A stretch of DNA of 32,920 nt from Pseudomonas fluorescens (lineage in GTDB: Bacteria; Pseudomonadota; Gammaproteobacteria; Pseudomonadales; Pseudomonadaceae), in contig NZ_KZ478032.1 in assembly GCF_002837185.1 (NCBI RefSeq), positions 1 to 32,920 on the forward strand, given 5' to 3'. Numbering within the stretch: the stretch's first letter is position 1; each line of letters starts with the position of its first letter. Below the pieces are notes generated by a model. It did not search any database, was not told where the DNA came from, and saw nothing but the letters and a program-made list of their open reading frames with translations. The position numbers and the translations under genes were made by a program. Shown in pieces: positions 14,764 through 22,936 of the stretch.

Positions 14764-16170
14764 TCAACCCGGATCGCGGAAGCCTGGGTGAAAATCTTTC
14801 GGCACCGCCACACTGACTTTGCTGTTAGTGGCGATATCAATCCCTTCGCTGGCCACTTCGGCGAGGAAGTCAATCTGCTCCGGGGTAATCACATACGGCG
14901 GCAGGAAGTACACCACGCTGCCCAGCGGTCGCAACAACGCGCCACGTTCCAGGGCATGCTCGAACACCTTCAGGCCACGGCGTTCCTGCCAGGGGTAAGC
15001 GGTCTTGGTGGCTTTGTCCTGCACCATCTCGATGGCCAGCACCATGCAGGTCTGGCGCACTTCCGACACGTGCGGGTGGTCCACCAGGTGCGCCGTGGCG
15101 CTGGCCATGCGCTGGGCCAGGGCCTTGTTGTTTTCGATGACGTTGTCTTCTTCGAAGATATCCAGGGTCGCCAGTGCCGCCGCGCACGCCAGCGGGTTGC
15201 CGGTGTAGCTGTGGGAATGCAGGAACGCGCGCAGGGTCGGGTAGTCGTCGTAGAAGGCGTCGTACACGTCATCGGTGGTGACCACGGCGGCCAGCGGCAG
15301 GTAGCCGCCGGTCAGGGCCTTGGACAGGCACAGGAAGTCCGGGCGGATGCCGGCCTGTTCGCAGGCGAACATGCTGCCGGTGCGGCCAAAGCCCACAGCG
15401 ATTTCGTCGTGGATCAGGTGCACGCCGTAACGGTCGCAGGCTTCGCGCAGCAGCTTGAGGTACACCGGATGATACATGCGCATGCCACCGGCGCCCTGGA
15501 TCAGCGGTTCGACGATCACGGCGGCGACGCTGTCGTGGTGCTCGGCCAGGGTCTGTTCCATCGCCAGGAACAGCGTGCGCGAGTGTTCTTCCCAGCTCAT
15601 GCCCTCGGGGCGCAGGTAGCAGTCGGGGCTCGGCACCTTGAGGGTGTCGAGCAACAGCGCCTTATAGGTTTCGGTAAACAGCGGCACGTCACCCACCGAC
15701 ATCGCCGCGATTGTTTCGCCGTGGTAGCTGTTGGTCAGGGTGACGAAGCGCTTTTTGTTCGGCAGGCCACGGTTGAGCCAGTAGTGGAAGCTCATCTTCA
15801 GCGCGACTTCGATGCACGACGAGCCATTGTCGGCGTAGAAGCAGCGGGTCAGGCCTGCGGGCGTCATTGCCACCAGGCGCTCGGACAGCTCGATCACCGG
15901 CTGATGGCTGAAACCGGCGAGGATCACGTGCTCCAGTTGGTCGACCTGGTCCTTGATGCGCTGGTTGATGCGCGGGTTGGCGTGGCCGAACACGTTGACC
16001 CACCAGGAACTGACGGCATCGAGGTAGCGCTTGCCTTCGAAATCTTCCAGCCATACGCCTTCACCGCGCTTGATCGGCACAAGGGGCAGTTGCTGGTGGT
16101 CTTTCATCTGGGTGCAGGGATGCCACAGCACCGCGAGGTCGCGTTGCATCCACTGGTTATTCAAGCCCAT
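14764..16170 (-). CDS. bioA: Adenosylmethionine-8-amino-7-oxononanoate aminotransferase
   Basis: This 468-residue PLP-dependent class III aminotransferase converts KAPA to DAPA in biotin synthesis, using S-adenosylmethionine as amino donor. Visible motifs are SSWWVNVFGH (54-63), YADNGSSCIEVALKM (about 112-126), HDEIAVGFGRTG (254-265, with the PLP-contacting Asp255) and LSKALTGGYLPLA, with the Schiff-base lysine at 284. ATG 16170 is preceded by GGAG at a good distance. The in-frame extension to 16296 is non-conserved. It is somewhat longer than the E. coli enzyme (429 residues). Upstream lies the divergent cytochrome b561 gene. Confidence 0.95.
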   Translation of the reverse strand: MGLNNQWMQRDLAVLWHPCTQMKDHQQLPLVPIKRGEGVWLEDFEGKRYLDAVSSWWVNVFGHANPRINQRIKDQVDQLEHVILAGFSHQPVIELSERLVAMTPAGLTRCFYADNGSSCIEVALKMSFHYWLNRGLPNKKRFVTLTNSYHGETIAAMSVGDVPLFTETYKALLLDTLKVPSPDCYLRPEGMSWEEHSRTLFLAMEQTLAEHHDSVAAVIVEPLIQGAGGMRMYHPVYLKLLREACDRYGVHLIHDEIAVGFGRTGSMFACEQAGIRPDFLCLSKALTGGYLPLAAVVTTDDVYDAFYDDYPTLRAFLHSHSYTGNPLACAAALATLDIFEEDNVIENNKALAQRMASATAHLVDHPHVSEVRQTCMVLAIEMVQDKATKTAYPWQERRGLKVFEHALERGALLRPLGSVVYFLPPYVITPEQIDFLAEVASEGIDIATNSKVSVAVPKDFHPGFRDPG

Positions 16171-16369
16171 CGGTGATCTCCTCGAAGCGGTCCTGCGGCC
16201 TGCGCAGGTGAAACAATCGCGCAAGCCTATGCAATGGTGACGTGGGTCACAAGCCATTGTGGGGAAATTCGCGGTAAATACAGGACGGTCTGTCACGTTT
16301 CCTGGGAATAGTCTTAATCCCTTGTTAATTTATTATGCATAGCCTCCAGATCGTATTTCTCGATATTTC

Positions 16370-16389
16370 AAAGCGAAATTTTCCGCTTT
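16370..16389. promoter_or_regulatory. Dyad in the bioA / cytochrome b561 divergent region
   Basis: AAAGCG, eight AT-rich bases, then CGCTTT form an inverted repeat in the AT-rich 272-base region between the divergent genes. It may be an operator. No regulator is identified, and no firm -35/-10 pair was assigned in this intergenic region. Confidence 0.35.
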
Positions 16390-16442
16390 AATTCGATAGG
16401 TAAAACGCTAGTCTTGGGCACAGTTCTTACGGGATTAAGTAC

Positions 16443-16994
16443 ATGCAGCTACGCAACTCACCGGCCCGCTATGGTTGGGTCAGCATGGTTTTGCACTGGG
16501 GCGTGGCCCTGGTGGTGTTTGGATTGTTCGCCCTGGGCCTGTGGATGGTCGGCCTCGATTACTACAGCGCCTGGCGCAAAGACGCGCCGGACCTGCACAA
16601 GAGCATTGGCATTACGCTGTTCGCGATCATGCTGGTACGCATTGTCTGGCGCCTGGTCAGCCCGCCGCCCCCGCCGTTGACCAGCTACAGTCGCTTGACC
16701 CGTATCGGCGCCGCGTTTGGACACGCGTTCCTGTATCTCGGATTGTTTGCCGTGATGATTGCCGGTTACCTGATTTCCACCGCAGACGGTGTCGGTATCC
16801 CGGTGTTTGGCCTGTTTGAAATTCCTGCCGTGGTTTCCGGTCTACCGGACCAGGCAGATACCGCCGGCTGGGTGCATTTCTACCTGGCCTGGGTATTGGT
16901 GGTGTTCGCCGGCTTGCACGGCGTGGCGGCACTGAAACACCATTTTATCGATCGTGATGTGACCCTGACGCGAATGCTGGGGCGCAAAGCCTGA
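16443..16994 (+). CDS. Cytochrome b561 (CybB family)
   Basis: This 183-residue di-heme membrane cytochrome has four hydrophobic helices (about 12-37, 52-71, 93-112 and 143-163). Candidate heme-ligand histidines are H18 in VLHWG, H52 in DLHKSIG, H94 in FGHAF, and H145/H159 in the last helix, matching the CybB pattern. It probably oxidises ubiquinol or transfers electrons at the inner membrane. It lies 32 bases before the yceI-like gene on the same strand, a pairing common in proteobacteria. Confidence 0.92.
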   Translation: MQLRNSPARYGWVSMVLHWGVALVVFGLFALGLWMVGLDYYSAWRKDAPDLHKSIGITLFAIMLVRIVWRLVSPPPPPLTSYSRLTRIGAAFGHAFLYLGLFAVMIAGYLISTADGVGIPVFGLFEIPAVVSGLPDQADTAGWVHFYLAWVLVVFAGLHGVAALKHHFIDRDVTLTRMLGRKA

Positions 16995-17026
16995 TGTTCA
17001 ACCTCGACTCACAAGGAATAGAAAGC

Positions 17027-17605
17027 ATGTTGAAGAAGACACTCGCCGCTCTGGCAATCGGTACCGCTCTGCTGTCCGCCGGGCAGGCAATGGCTGCTGA
17101 CTACAAGATCGACAAGGAAGGCCAGCACGCCTTCATCGATTGGAAAATCAGCCACCTGGGCTACAGCTACATCCACGGTACCTTCAAGGACTGGGATGGC
17201 ACCTTCAGCTGGGACGCAGCCAAGCCTGAAGCCAGCAAAATCGCCGTCGACGTGAAAACCGCCAGCCTGTGGTCCAACCACGCTGAACGTGACAAGCACA
17301 TCGCCAGCAAAGACTTCATCGACGTGGCCAAGTTTGCCGACGCCAAGTTCGTGTCCACCGCCGTTAAACCCACCGGCGAAAAGACAGCTGACGTGACCGG
17401 CGACCTGACCTTCCACGGCGTGACCAAGCCGGTGACCTTCAAGGCCACCTTCAACGGTGAAGGCAAGGATCCATGGGGCGGCGAACGTGCCGGCTTCAAC
17501 GCCAAGACTACGATCGACCTGAACGACTTCGGCGTGAAAGGCCCAGGCCCGACTTCGCAGACTGTCGACCTGGACATCACGCTGGAAGGCGTGAAGCAGA
17601 AGTAA
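17027..17605 (+). CDS. YceI family periplasmic protein
   Basis: This 192-residue secreted protein has the signal peptide MLKKTLAALAIGTALLSAGQ, cleaved after AMA to leave ADYKID. The mature chain has YceI features: HAFIDWKISHLGYSYIHG, FKDWDGTFSWD, WSNHAERDKHIASKDFID and DLTFHGVTKPV. YceI proteins form a lipocalin-like barrel that binds isoprenoid lipids. ATG 17027 has AGGAA eight to nine bases upstream and begins the signal peptide. An upstream in-frame ATG at 16994 overlaps the cytochrome stop and would spoil the signal. It is probably co-transcribed with the cytochrome b561 gene. Confidence 0.94.
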   Translation: MLKKTLAALAIGTALLSAGQAMAADYKIDKEGQHAFIDWKISHLGYSYIHGTFKDWDGTFSWDAAKPEASKIAVDVKTASLWSNHAERDKHIASKDFIDVAKFADAKFVSTAVKPTGEKTADVTGDLTFHGVTKPVTFKATFNGEGKDPWGGERAGFNAKTTIDLNDFGVKGPGPTSQTVDLDITLEGVKQK

Positions 17606-17629
17606 TTTCTGCCTGACAATGCGTTCAGT

Positions 17630-17715
17630 GTGGGAGGGGGCTTGCCCCCGATAGCGGTGTGTCAGTATCAACAGGCTGACTGGCATGTCGCTATCGGGAG
17701 CAAGCCCCCTCCCAC
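17630..17715. repeat. REPIN, GTGGGAGGGGGCTTGCCCCC family
   Basis: Complete inverted REP pair between the yceI-like gene and the bidirectional terminator. Confidence 0.9.
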
Positions 17716-17735
17716 ATTCGGTTTGTTGAGCTCAT

Positions 17736-17775
17736 AAAAAAATGCCCCGTCTCGAAAGAGGCGGGGCATTTTTTA
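17736..17775. terminator. Bidirectional intrinsic terminator between yceI-like gene and rhlE
   Basis: A-run, TGCCCCGTCTC, GAAA-type loop, GAGGCGGGGCA, T-run. Stem and flanking runs work on both strands and serve the convergent genes. Confidence 0.93.
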
Positions 17776-17789
17776 TGGCGCTTTGAAAC

Positions 17790-19673
17790 TCAGCGGTTGC
17801 GAGTCAGCAGCGCTGGTTTTTCACCACGAGGACGGCCAGGCAGTTGATCCAACTGCTCGGGTGTCGGGAAGCGATCCGCTTTCGACTCCTTGTGGATAAT
17901 CTTCGGTGCCGGGCCGCCGCGCGGGTTTTGCACCGCTGGCTCGGACGAACGTGGCTGCTCGTCACGGGCCGGGCGGCGGTTGTTGCTGCGCGAGTCCTCG
18001 CGACGGGCCTGGCCGTCACGCGGGGCACCGTTACGTGGGCCGCTGCGCTTGGCCGGCGGCGTACCGGTGGTGCCGCCGCTGCTGTTGCGCGGGCCATTCT
18101 GACGGGCGCCTTGTGGCTGACCACCACGTGGAGCGGCTGCGCCTGCGCCTTGTGCCGGGGCGCCTGGGCGACGGCCGCGGCCCTGTGCAGGCTTGGCCTG
18201 TGGCACGTAGTCGACGCGGTTACCGAAGTTATCCACATCGTCATCAAGGAATTCGTCCGGAGCACGATCGGCTGCAGCGCGTGGCGGCTGGCTCGGCTGG
18301 CGCTGTTCGCGGGCCGGGGTGCCTTCACGTGGCTTCTGCTCGCGGGCCGGGCGTTCGCCACGGCTGCTGGTCGCGGTTTTTTCCTTGCCCTTGTCCTTGC
18401 CCTTGTCGCGACGGCCACCGCCACCACCGCCGCCGTTCGGGCCATCGCCCTTCGGACCGCGTGGGTTGCGGGGGTTGCGTACGTCCGGACGCTCGCGCGC
18501 TTCTGGCTTTTCGGCCTCCACAGCGCTGGCATCGAAGCCCATCAGGTCGCCGTCGGCGATTTTCTGCTTGGTCATGCGCTCGATGCTTTTGAGCAGTTTT
18601 TCTTCGTCCGGCGCGACCAGGGAAATGGCCTCGCCCGAACGCCCGGCACGGCCTGTGCGGCCGATACGGTGCACGTAGTCTTCATCGACGTTTGGCAGCT
18701 CGAAGTTGACCACGTGCGGCAGTTGGTCGATATCCAGGCCGCGGGCGGCGATATCGGTGGCGACCAGGATGCGTACGGAACCGGCCTTGAAGTCAGCCAG
18801 GGCCTTGGTACGCGCGTTCTGGCTCTTGTTACCGTGGATGGCGACGGCGGTGAGGCCGTGCTTGTCCAGGTACTCGGCCAGGCGGTTGGCGCCGTGCTTG
18901 GTGCGGGTGAACACCAGCACCTGTTCCCAGGCACCGTGGGTGATCAGGTGCGCCAGCAGCGAGCGCTTGTGGCTGGCCGCCAGGCGGAAGACGCGTTGTT
19001 CGATACGCTCGACCGTGGTGTTCGGCGGCGTGACTTCGATGCGTTCCGGGTTGTGCAGCAACTTGCCGGCCAGGGCGGTGATGTCCTGGGAGAACGTTGC
19101 CGAGAACAGCAGGTTCTGACGTTTGGCCGGCAGGCGGGCGAGCACTTTTTTCACGTCATGGACAAAGCCCATGTCGAGCATGCGGTCGGCTTCGTCCAGC
19201 ACGAGGATTTCCACGTGGGACAGATCGACGCTGCCTTGGCCGCACAGGTCGAGCAAACGGCCCGGGCATGCCACCAGCACGTCGACACCACGGGACATGG
19301 CCTGAACCTGAGGGTTCATGCCGACGCCGCCGAAGATGCAGGCGCTGACGAACTTCAAGTCGCGGGCATACAGCTTGAAGCTGTCGTGCACTTGGGCGGC
19401 GAGTTCGCGGGTGGGGGTCAGGACCAGTACACGCGGTTGACGCGGGCCGTGACGCTGGGATTTGTCCGGGTGACCGTTGGGGAACAACCGCTCCAGAATC
19501 GGGAGGGCGAAACCACCGGTTTTACCGGTACCTGTCTGCGCCGCAACCATCAGGTCGCGACCTTGCAACACGGCGGGAATGGCCCGCTGTTGCACCGGAG
19601 TAGGCTCGGTATAGCCCGCCGCCTCGATGGCGCGGACTAAAGCCTCGGAGAGACCGAGGGAAGCAAAGGACAT
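17790..19673 (-). CDS. rhlE: RhlE-type DEAD-box RNA helicase with long RG-rich tail
   Basis: This 627-residue ATP-dependent RNA helicase has the complete DEAD-box motif set: the N-terminal FASLGLS and Q motif (about 3-29), AQTGTGKT (45-52), PTREL (87-91), PGR (137-139), DEAD (160-163), SAT (191-193), ATDIAARGLD (305-314) and HRIGRTGR (335-342). From about residue 390 the protein becomes a 240-residue low-complexity basic tail rich in Arg, Gly, Pro and Gln, likely an RNA-binding disordered region. The start at 19673 (MSFASLGLS) has AGGAT upstream. An in-frame start at 19706 is non-conserved. About 200 bases of leader lie upstream. The last ~25 residues (FPTPEQLDQLPGRPRGEK) are less repetitive and may be a docking peptide. 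Confidence 0.95.
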   Translation of the reverse strand: MSFASLGLSEALVRAIEAAGYTEPTPVQQRAIPAVLQGRDLMVAAQTGTGKTGGFALPILERLFPNGHPDKSQRHGPRQPRVLVLTPTRELAAQVHDSFKLYARDLKFVSACIFGGVGMNPQVQAMSRGVDVLVACPGRLLDLCGQGSVDLSHVEILVLDEADRMLDMGFVHDVKKVLARLPAKRQNLLFSATFSQDITALAGKLLHNPERIEVTPPNTTVERIEQRVFRLAASHKRSLLAHLITHGAWEQVLVFTRTKHGANRLAEYLDKHGLTAVAIHGNKSQNARTKALADFKAGSVRILVATDIAARGLDIDQLPHVVNFELPNVDEDYVHRIGRTGRAGRSGEAISLVAPDEEKLLKSIERMTKQKIADGDLMGFDASAVEAEKPEARERPDVRNPRNPRGPKGDGPNGGGGGGGRRDKGKDKGKEKTATSSRGERPAREQKPREGTPAREQRQPSQPPRAAADRAPDEFLDDDVDNFGNRVDYVPQAKPAQGRGRRPGAPAQGAGAAAPRGGQPQGARQNGPRNSSGGTTGTPPAKRSGPRNGAPRDGQARREDSRSNNRRPARDEQPRSSEPAVQNPRGGPAPKIIHKESKADRFPTPEQLDQLPGRPRGEKPALLTRNR

Positions 19674-19895
19674 GAGTAATCCTGTTTTAGTTAGGGCTTG
19701 GCCCAAAGGGATAATCTTGCCGGGCGTGAATGGCGCTTAGGGGAGCGTAATCCCGTCCGGTCCTGCTGCGTCTGGCGGGCACTCCACCGGCTCGCGCGGG
19801 CTGCAAAGCTGCGCTGTAGCGGGGTTGGGTGCCTTTTTCAAGACCCGAGCGGCCGGGCGTAAGCCTGGCGGAAAGGCCGGAGTATAACAGAGCAA
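19674..19895 (-). promoter_or_regulatory. Leader/promoter region of rhlE
   Basis: This 222-base region between the upstream binding-protein gene and rhlE, both on the minus strand, holds no convincing gene; a 70-codon frame in it has no supporting signal. A TATACT-like -10 near 19881-19886, read on the minus strand, would leave a leader of about 200 bases, as is usual for cold-regulated helicases. It is weakly supported. Confidence 0.3.
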
Positions 19896-20699
19896 TCACT
19901 GCGCGCTGCTTTCCTGCTGCTCAACGGTGTATTCGGACGCGCTGATCGGCACCGTTTGCGCAAGGATACCGCCGTATTTGGCGCTCAAGGCGGCATAGGC
20001 CGGCTCTTGCTTGAAACGCCTGAGTTCAGCGGCGAAGCGCTGGACCAGCAGGTCCATGCCCGCGCCACGGCGAACGGCGAGAAACTGTTGCTGGCGGCTG
20101 ACCACCACGGGCGCCTGGCTGACCTTGTCTTCCAGACCCAACTCCTTGATCACATGCTGGCCCACGCGACGGTCAGTGACCACCATGTCGATGCGCCCCA
20201 GCATGAGCTTGCCGAAGTTGGCTTCATGACTGGGAGCGGGTTCACGGGCGAAGGCATCGGACGCACTGAATGTTTCGCCATACAGATAGCCGGGCGAGAC
20301 GCCCACGGTCAGGCCGCGCAGGTCGTCGAGGGTTTCGGCGGGGTGGGGGCGTTCGTTGGCGTAGAACAGGACGAACTCGACTGCCGACAGGGGTTCGCTG
20401 GGGTAAAGCAGCGAAGCGTCGCGCTCGTGGCTGTGGAAAATGTCCAGTGCGCCGTCGGCGTGGCCTTGGTCGAGCATGGCCAGGCAACGCTTCCACGGCA
20501 GGAACTGCCATTGCACATCCACACCGAGACGCTGGAACACGATCACCGTGGTTTCATAGTCCAGGCCGCGCATGGTGCCGTTGTCGTCGTAGACGTAGGG
20601 CGCCCATGGCTCGGTGACAATGCGCAATTTCTCGCCATGAGCGGCCAGGCTCAGGCAAGTGACAAGCGCAGCGATCAACAACTTGAAAATGACGGGCAT
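19896..20699 (-). CDS. Periplasmic solute-binding protein, family 3, no cognate transporter
   Basis: This 267-residue secreted protein has the signal peptide MPVIFKLLIAALVTCLSLAA (cleavage after AHG). The mature part begins EKLRIVTEPWAPYVYDDNG, typical of family-3 amino-acid-type binding proteins, and continues with RGLDYETTVIVFQRLG and WQFLPWKRCLAML. ABC permease and ATPase genes are absent nearby, and such lone proteins often act as signalling inputs or are secreted. The gene lies downstream of a glycosyltransferase-like gene with about 60 bases between. The ligand is not deducible. Confidence 0.85.
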   Translation of the reverse strand: MPVIFKLLIAALVTCLSLAAHGEKLRIVTEPWAPYVYDDNGTMRGLDYETTVIVFQRLGVDVQWQFLPWKRCLAMLDQGHADGALDIFHSHERDASLLYPSEPLSAVEFVLFYANERPHPAETLDDLRGLTVGVSPGYLYGETFSASDAFAREPAPSHEANFGKLMLGRIDMVVTDRRVGQHVIKELGLEDKVSQAPVVVSRQQQFLAVRRGAGMDLLVQRFAAELRRFKQEPAYAALSAKYGGILAQTVPISASEYTVEQQESSAQ

Positions 20700-20762
20700 A
20701 CCCGGAGGTTACGACGCTCCCGGCATAAAGAGAAGCTCTGGCGCGCGCTTTGGCGGGCCGCC

Positions 20763-21845
20763 TTATTTTGCTGGTGCGTCCATCAAGTGGGCGTGGATTG
20801 CGGCACGCCGCTCGCCGAGAATCAGGCGCACCACCGGATTGGCGAACCAGTGTTCGAGCTGGTGCGCATCAAGCGGACGCTTCTGGCGCTCTTCCTGGTT
20901 TTGTCGCGCCTTGTCCCACCAAACCGGGCCACAGGCCTGGTCGAACTCGTTTTCGTGTTCGTAGCAACCGTAGAGGATTTCGCGAATGAACTGCTGCTGG
21001 TGCCTGGGCAGCAGCAGGGTAATCAGCTTGTACAGCATGCGCTGCAAGCGCGGCGGGCGCGGCAGGTGGGCGGAGACCTGGCGCGTGTCGGCCAGTGCCA
21101 GCGCGCTGGTGGGCGCTGCGGCGTGCTTGGTGATCCAGGCCTTGACCTTGGCCCGGAACAGCTGCTTGCGGCTCCAGTAATGGTGGATCAGGTCCGGGCA
21201 TTCGCGCACGTTGACCGTGCGATAGGCTGCGATGGACAGGCAGAACTCTTCCAGGGTGTAGGCGCCCTGGGCATGGGGGAACAGTTCATCCATCAACTCG
21301 ATGGAGCGGTCGAGGATGTGCGCGTCCTGCTGGGTCAGGCCCATCACGCCGGAGTTGAGGGTCATCATGTCGTCGTCGGCCACGCCCATGTCGAGCAGGC
21401 GCTGGTAAAGCGCGGTGTAGAGAATGCTTTCGTGGTTGTCGCCGTACTTGGTGTAGAAGGCGTTGCACAGCAGCGTGCCCGGCTGTACGCGCTCGAACAA
21501 GGCCAGGGGAGAGCGGTGAAAAAACGTGTCGGTGTCGATCAGCAACGCCACCTCGGACTCTTCCAGTACCTGGCGCAGTACCACGTGCTTGGTGCGGAAA
21601 TGATAACCGTGGGGCTCGCTCCAGCGTTTGCGAGTGGCCTCGTCCAGCGGGCGCACACGTACCGGCAGCAGACGATAGGGTTCGGGGTTGTCGCTGAATA
21701 CCTGAATGTCCATGGCCGCATCGGGGGCGTCTTGCAGGAAGGCCAACGCGCTGGCAATGCTGAATACCGCTTCCTGATGGTAGGTCTCGGCGCCGAAGAC
21801 CAGGTAGACCAGCTGCGGACGGGAAGTGGAGGGCACTGTATTCAT
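20763..21845 (-). CDS. Glycosyltransferase-like protein of unknown substrate
   Basis: This 360-residue cytoplasmic protein has no clear membrane segment. The N-terminal part (LVYLVFGAETYHQEAVFSIAS) and LLIDTDTFFHRSP, with a DTD motif at residues 104-106, resemble the nucleotide-sugar-binding domain and DXD motif of GT-A glycosyltransferases. LNSGVMGL (in TLNSGVMGLTQQD) is also typical of such enzymes. The C-terminal third is basic, with a histidine/arginine-rich helical segment. The start at 21845 is chosen because the upstream extension runs through the metF terminator. The substrate and pathway are unknown, and no other sugar-biosynthesis gene is close. Confidence 0.72.
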   Translation of the reverse strand: MNTVPSTSRPQLVYLVFGAETYHQEAVFSIASALAFLQDAPDAAMDIQVFSDNPEPYRLLPVRVRPLDEATRKRWSEPHGYHFRTKHVVLRQVLEESEVALLIDTDTFFHRSPLALFERVQPGTLLCNAFYTKYGDNHESILYTALYQRLLDMGVADDDMMTLNSGVMGLTQQDAHILDRSIELMDELFPHAQGAYTLEEFCLSIAAYRTVNVRECPDLIHHYWSRKQLFRAKVKAWITKHAAAPTSALALADTRQVSAHLPRPPRLQRMLYKLITLLLPRHQQQFIREILYGCYEHENEFDQACGPVWWDKARQNQEERQKRPLDAHQLEHWFANPVVRLILGERRAAIHAHLMDAPAK

Positions 21846-21880
21846 GGACTGCGGGATTCCGTGGGTCACGTAAAACGACA

Positions 21881-21902
21881 AAGGCCCTCGTTTGAGGGCC
21901 TT
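21881..21902 (-). terminator. metF terminator
   Basis: On the minus strand AAGGCCCTC, an AAAC loop and GAGGGCCTT are followed by TGTCGTTTT. A 9-bp stem lies about 20 bases downstream of the metF stop and before the glycosyltransferase-like gene. Confidence 0.85.
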
Positions 21903-21920
21903 GGCACAACCGGACAAGCC

Positions 21921-22766
21921 TTAGCGTGGCAGCTTGAGGTTGTTCCAGACGGCAAGGCTGGGTTCTGCCTGGTTCAGGGTATAGAAGTGCAACCCTGGCG
22001 CGCCACCCTGCAACAATTGCTCACACATCTCGGTGATAACCTGCTCACCGAATGCCTGGATGCTTTTGACGTCGTCGCCATAGGCTTCCAGCTGCTTGCG
22101 CACCCAACGTGGGATCTCGGCACCGCAGGCGTCGGAGAAGCGCGCCAGCTTGCTGTAGTTGGTGATCGGCATGATGCCCGGCACGATCGGGATGTTCACC
22201 CCCATGGCCTGTACACGCTCGACAAAATAAAAGTAGCTGTCGGCGTTGAAGAAGTACTGGGTGATCGCACTATTGGCGCCGGCGTCGGCCTTGCGTACGA
22301 AGTTTTTGAGATCGTCTTCGAAATTGCGCGCCTGGGGGTGCATCTCCGGGTAGGCCGCCACTTCGATATGGAAGTGATCGCCGCTTTCTTCGCGGATGAA
22401 GCTCACCAGGTCGTTGGCGTAGCGCAGCTCACCGCTGGCCATGCCCATACCGGACGGCAGGTCGCCACGCAGGGCGACGATGCGCTTGATGCCGGCGGCC
22501 TTGTATTGGGTCAGCAGGCCGCGCAGGTCGGCTTTGCTGTCGCCCACGCACGACAAGTGCGGAGCAGCGGGAATTTTGACTTCACTTTCCAGCTGCAGCA
22601 CGGTGTTGATCGTGCGGTCACGGGTCGAACCGCCGGCGCCGTAAGTGCAGGAGAAAAAGTCGGGGTTGTAGCTGGCCAGCACCTTGGCGGTGGCCATCAA
22701 TTTTTCATGCCCAGCATCGGTCTTGGTCGGGAAGAACTCGAAGCTGTAGCGACGGTCTTGGGACAT
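21921..22766 (-). CDS. metF: 5,10-methylenetetrahydrofolate reductase
   Basis: This 281-residue FAD-dependent (beta/alpha)8-barrel enzyme reduces 5,10-methylene-THF to 5-methyl-THF, the methyl donor for methionine synthesis. Motifs include FEFFPTKTD (about 9-17, with catalytic-type Glu10), FFSCTYGAGGSTRD (about 37-50) and ALRGDLP (98-104). The final segment ends GLHFYTLNQAEP. The length is typical. ATG 22766 is preceded by AAAGGG. It lies downstream of ahcY on the same strand, across 170 bases with a hairpin and a REPIN. Both belong to the activated methyl cycle, so co-expression is plausible. Confidence 0.96.
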   Translation of the reverse strand: MSQDRRYSFEFFPTKTDAGHEKLMATAKVLASYNPDFFSCTYGAGGSTRDRTINTVLQLESEVKIPAAPHLSCVGDSKADLRGLLTQYKAAGIKRIVALRGDLPSGMGMASGELRYANDLVSFIREESGDHFHIEVAAYPEMHPQARNFEDDLKNFVRKADAGANSAITQYFFNADSYFYFVERVQAMGVNIPIVPGIMPITNYSKLARFSDACGAEIPRWVRKQLEAYGDDVKSIQAFGEQVITEMCEQLLQGGAPGLHFYTLNQAEPSLAVWNNLKLPR

Positions 22767-22814
22767 GGTAATACCCTTTGAAACTCAGAATTGCGGAGTG
22801 TGTACACCGTCGAT

Positions 22815-22900
22815 GTGGGAGGGGGCTTGCCCCCGATGCGGTCGGTCAGTCAGTAAATATATCGACTGACCCACCGCATCGGGGGCAAGCCCCCTCCCAC
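22815..22900. repeat. REPIN between ahcY and metF
   Basis: Near-perfect inverted REP pair, GTGGGAGGGGGCTTGCCCCC arms, with a CAGTCAGT/ACTGACC spacer dyad. It probably stabilises or punctuates the ahcY-metF transcript. Confidence 0.9.
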
Positions 22901-22911
22901 ATTTGAAGCCA

Positions 22912-22929
22912 GCTCCCCGCAGGGGGAGC
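22912..22929 (-). terminator. Hairpin just downstream of ahcY (weak terminator-like)
   Basis: On the minus strand GCTCCCC, CTGC, GGGGAGC forms a 7-bp stem eight bases beyond the ahcY stop. No T-run follows, so read-through into metF is possible. Confidence 0.5.
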
Positions 22930-22936
22930 AGGCTTA

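Noticed and set aside
17844..19640. 598-codon open frame antisense to rhlE
   Set aside because: Antisense shadow of a well-defined DEAD-box gene, with low-complexity composition and no start signal.
19956..22781. 941-codon open frame spanning three genes on the opposite strand
   Set aside because: It runs antisense through a binding protein, a glycosyltransferase-like gene, a terminator and metF. No family resemblance; a stop-free shadow caused by codon bias.
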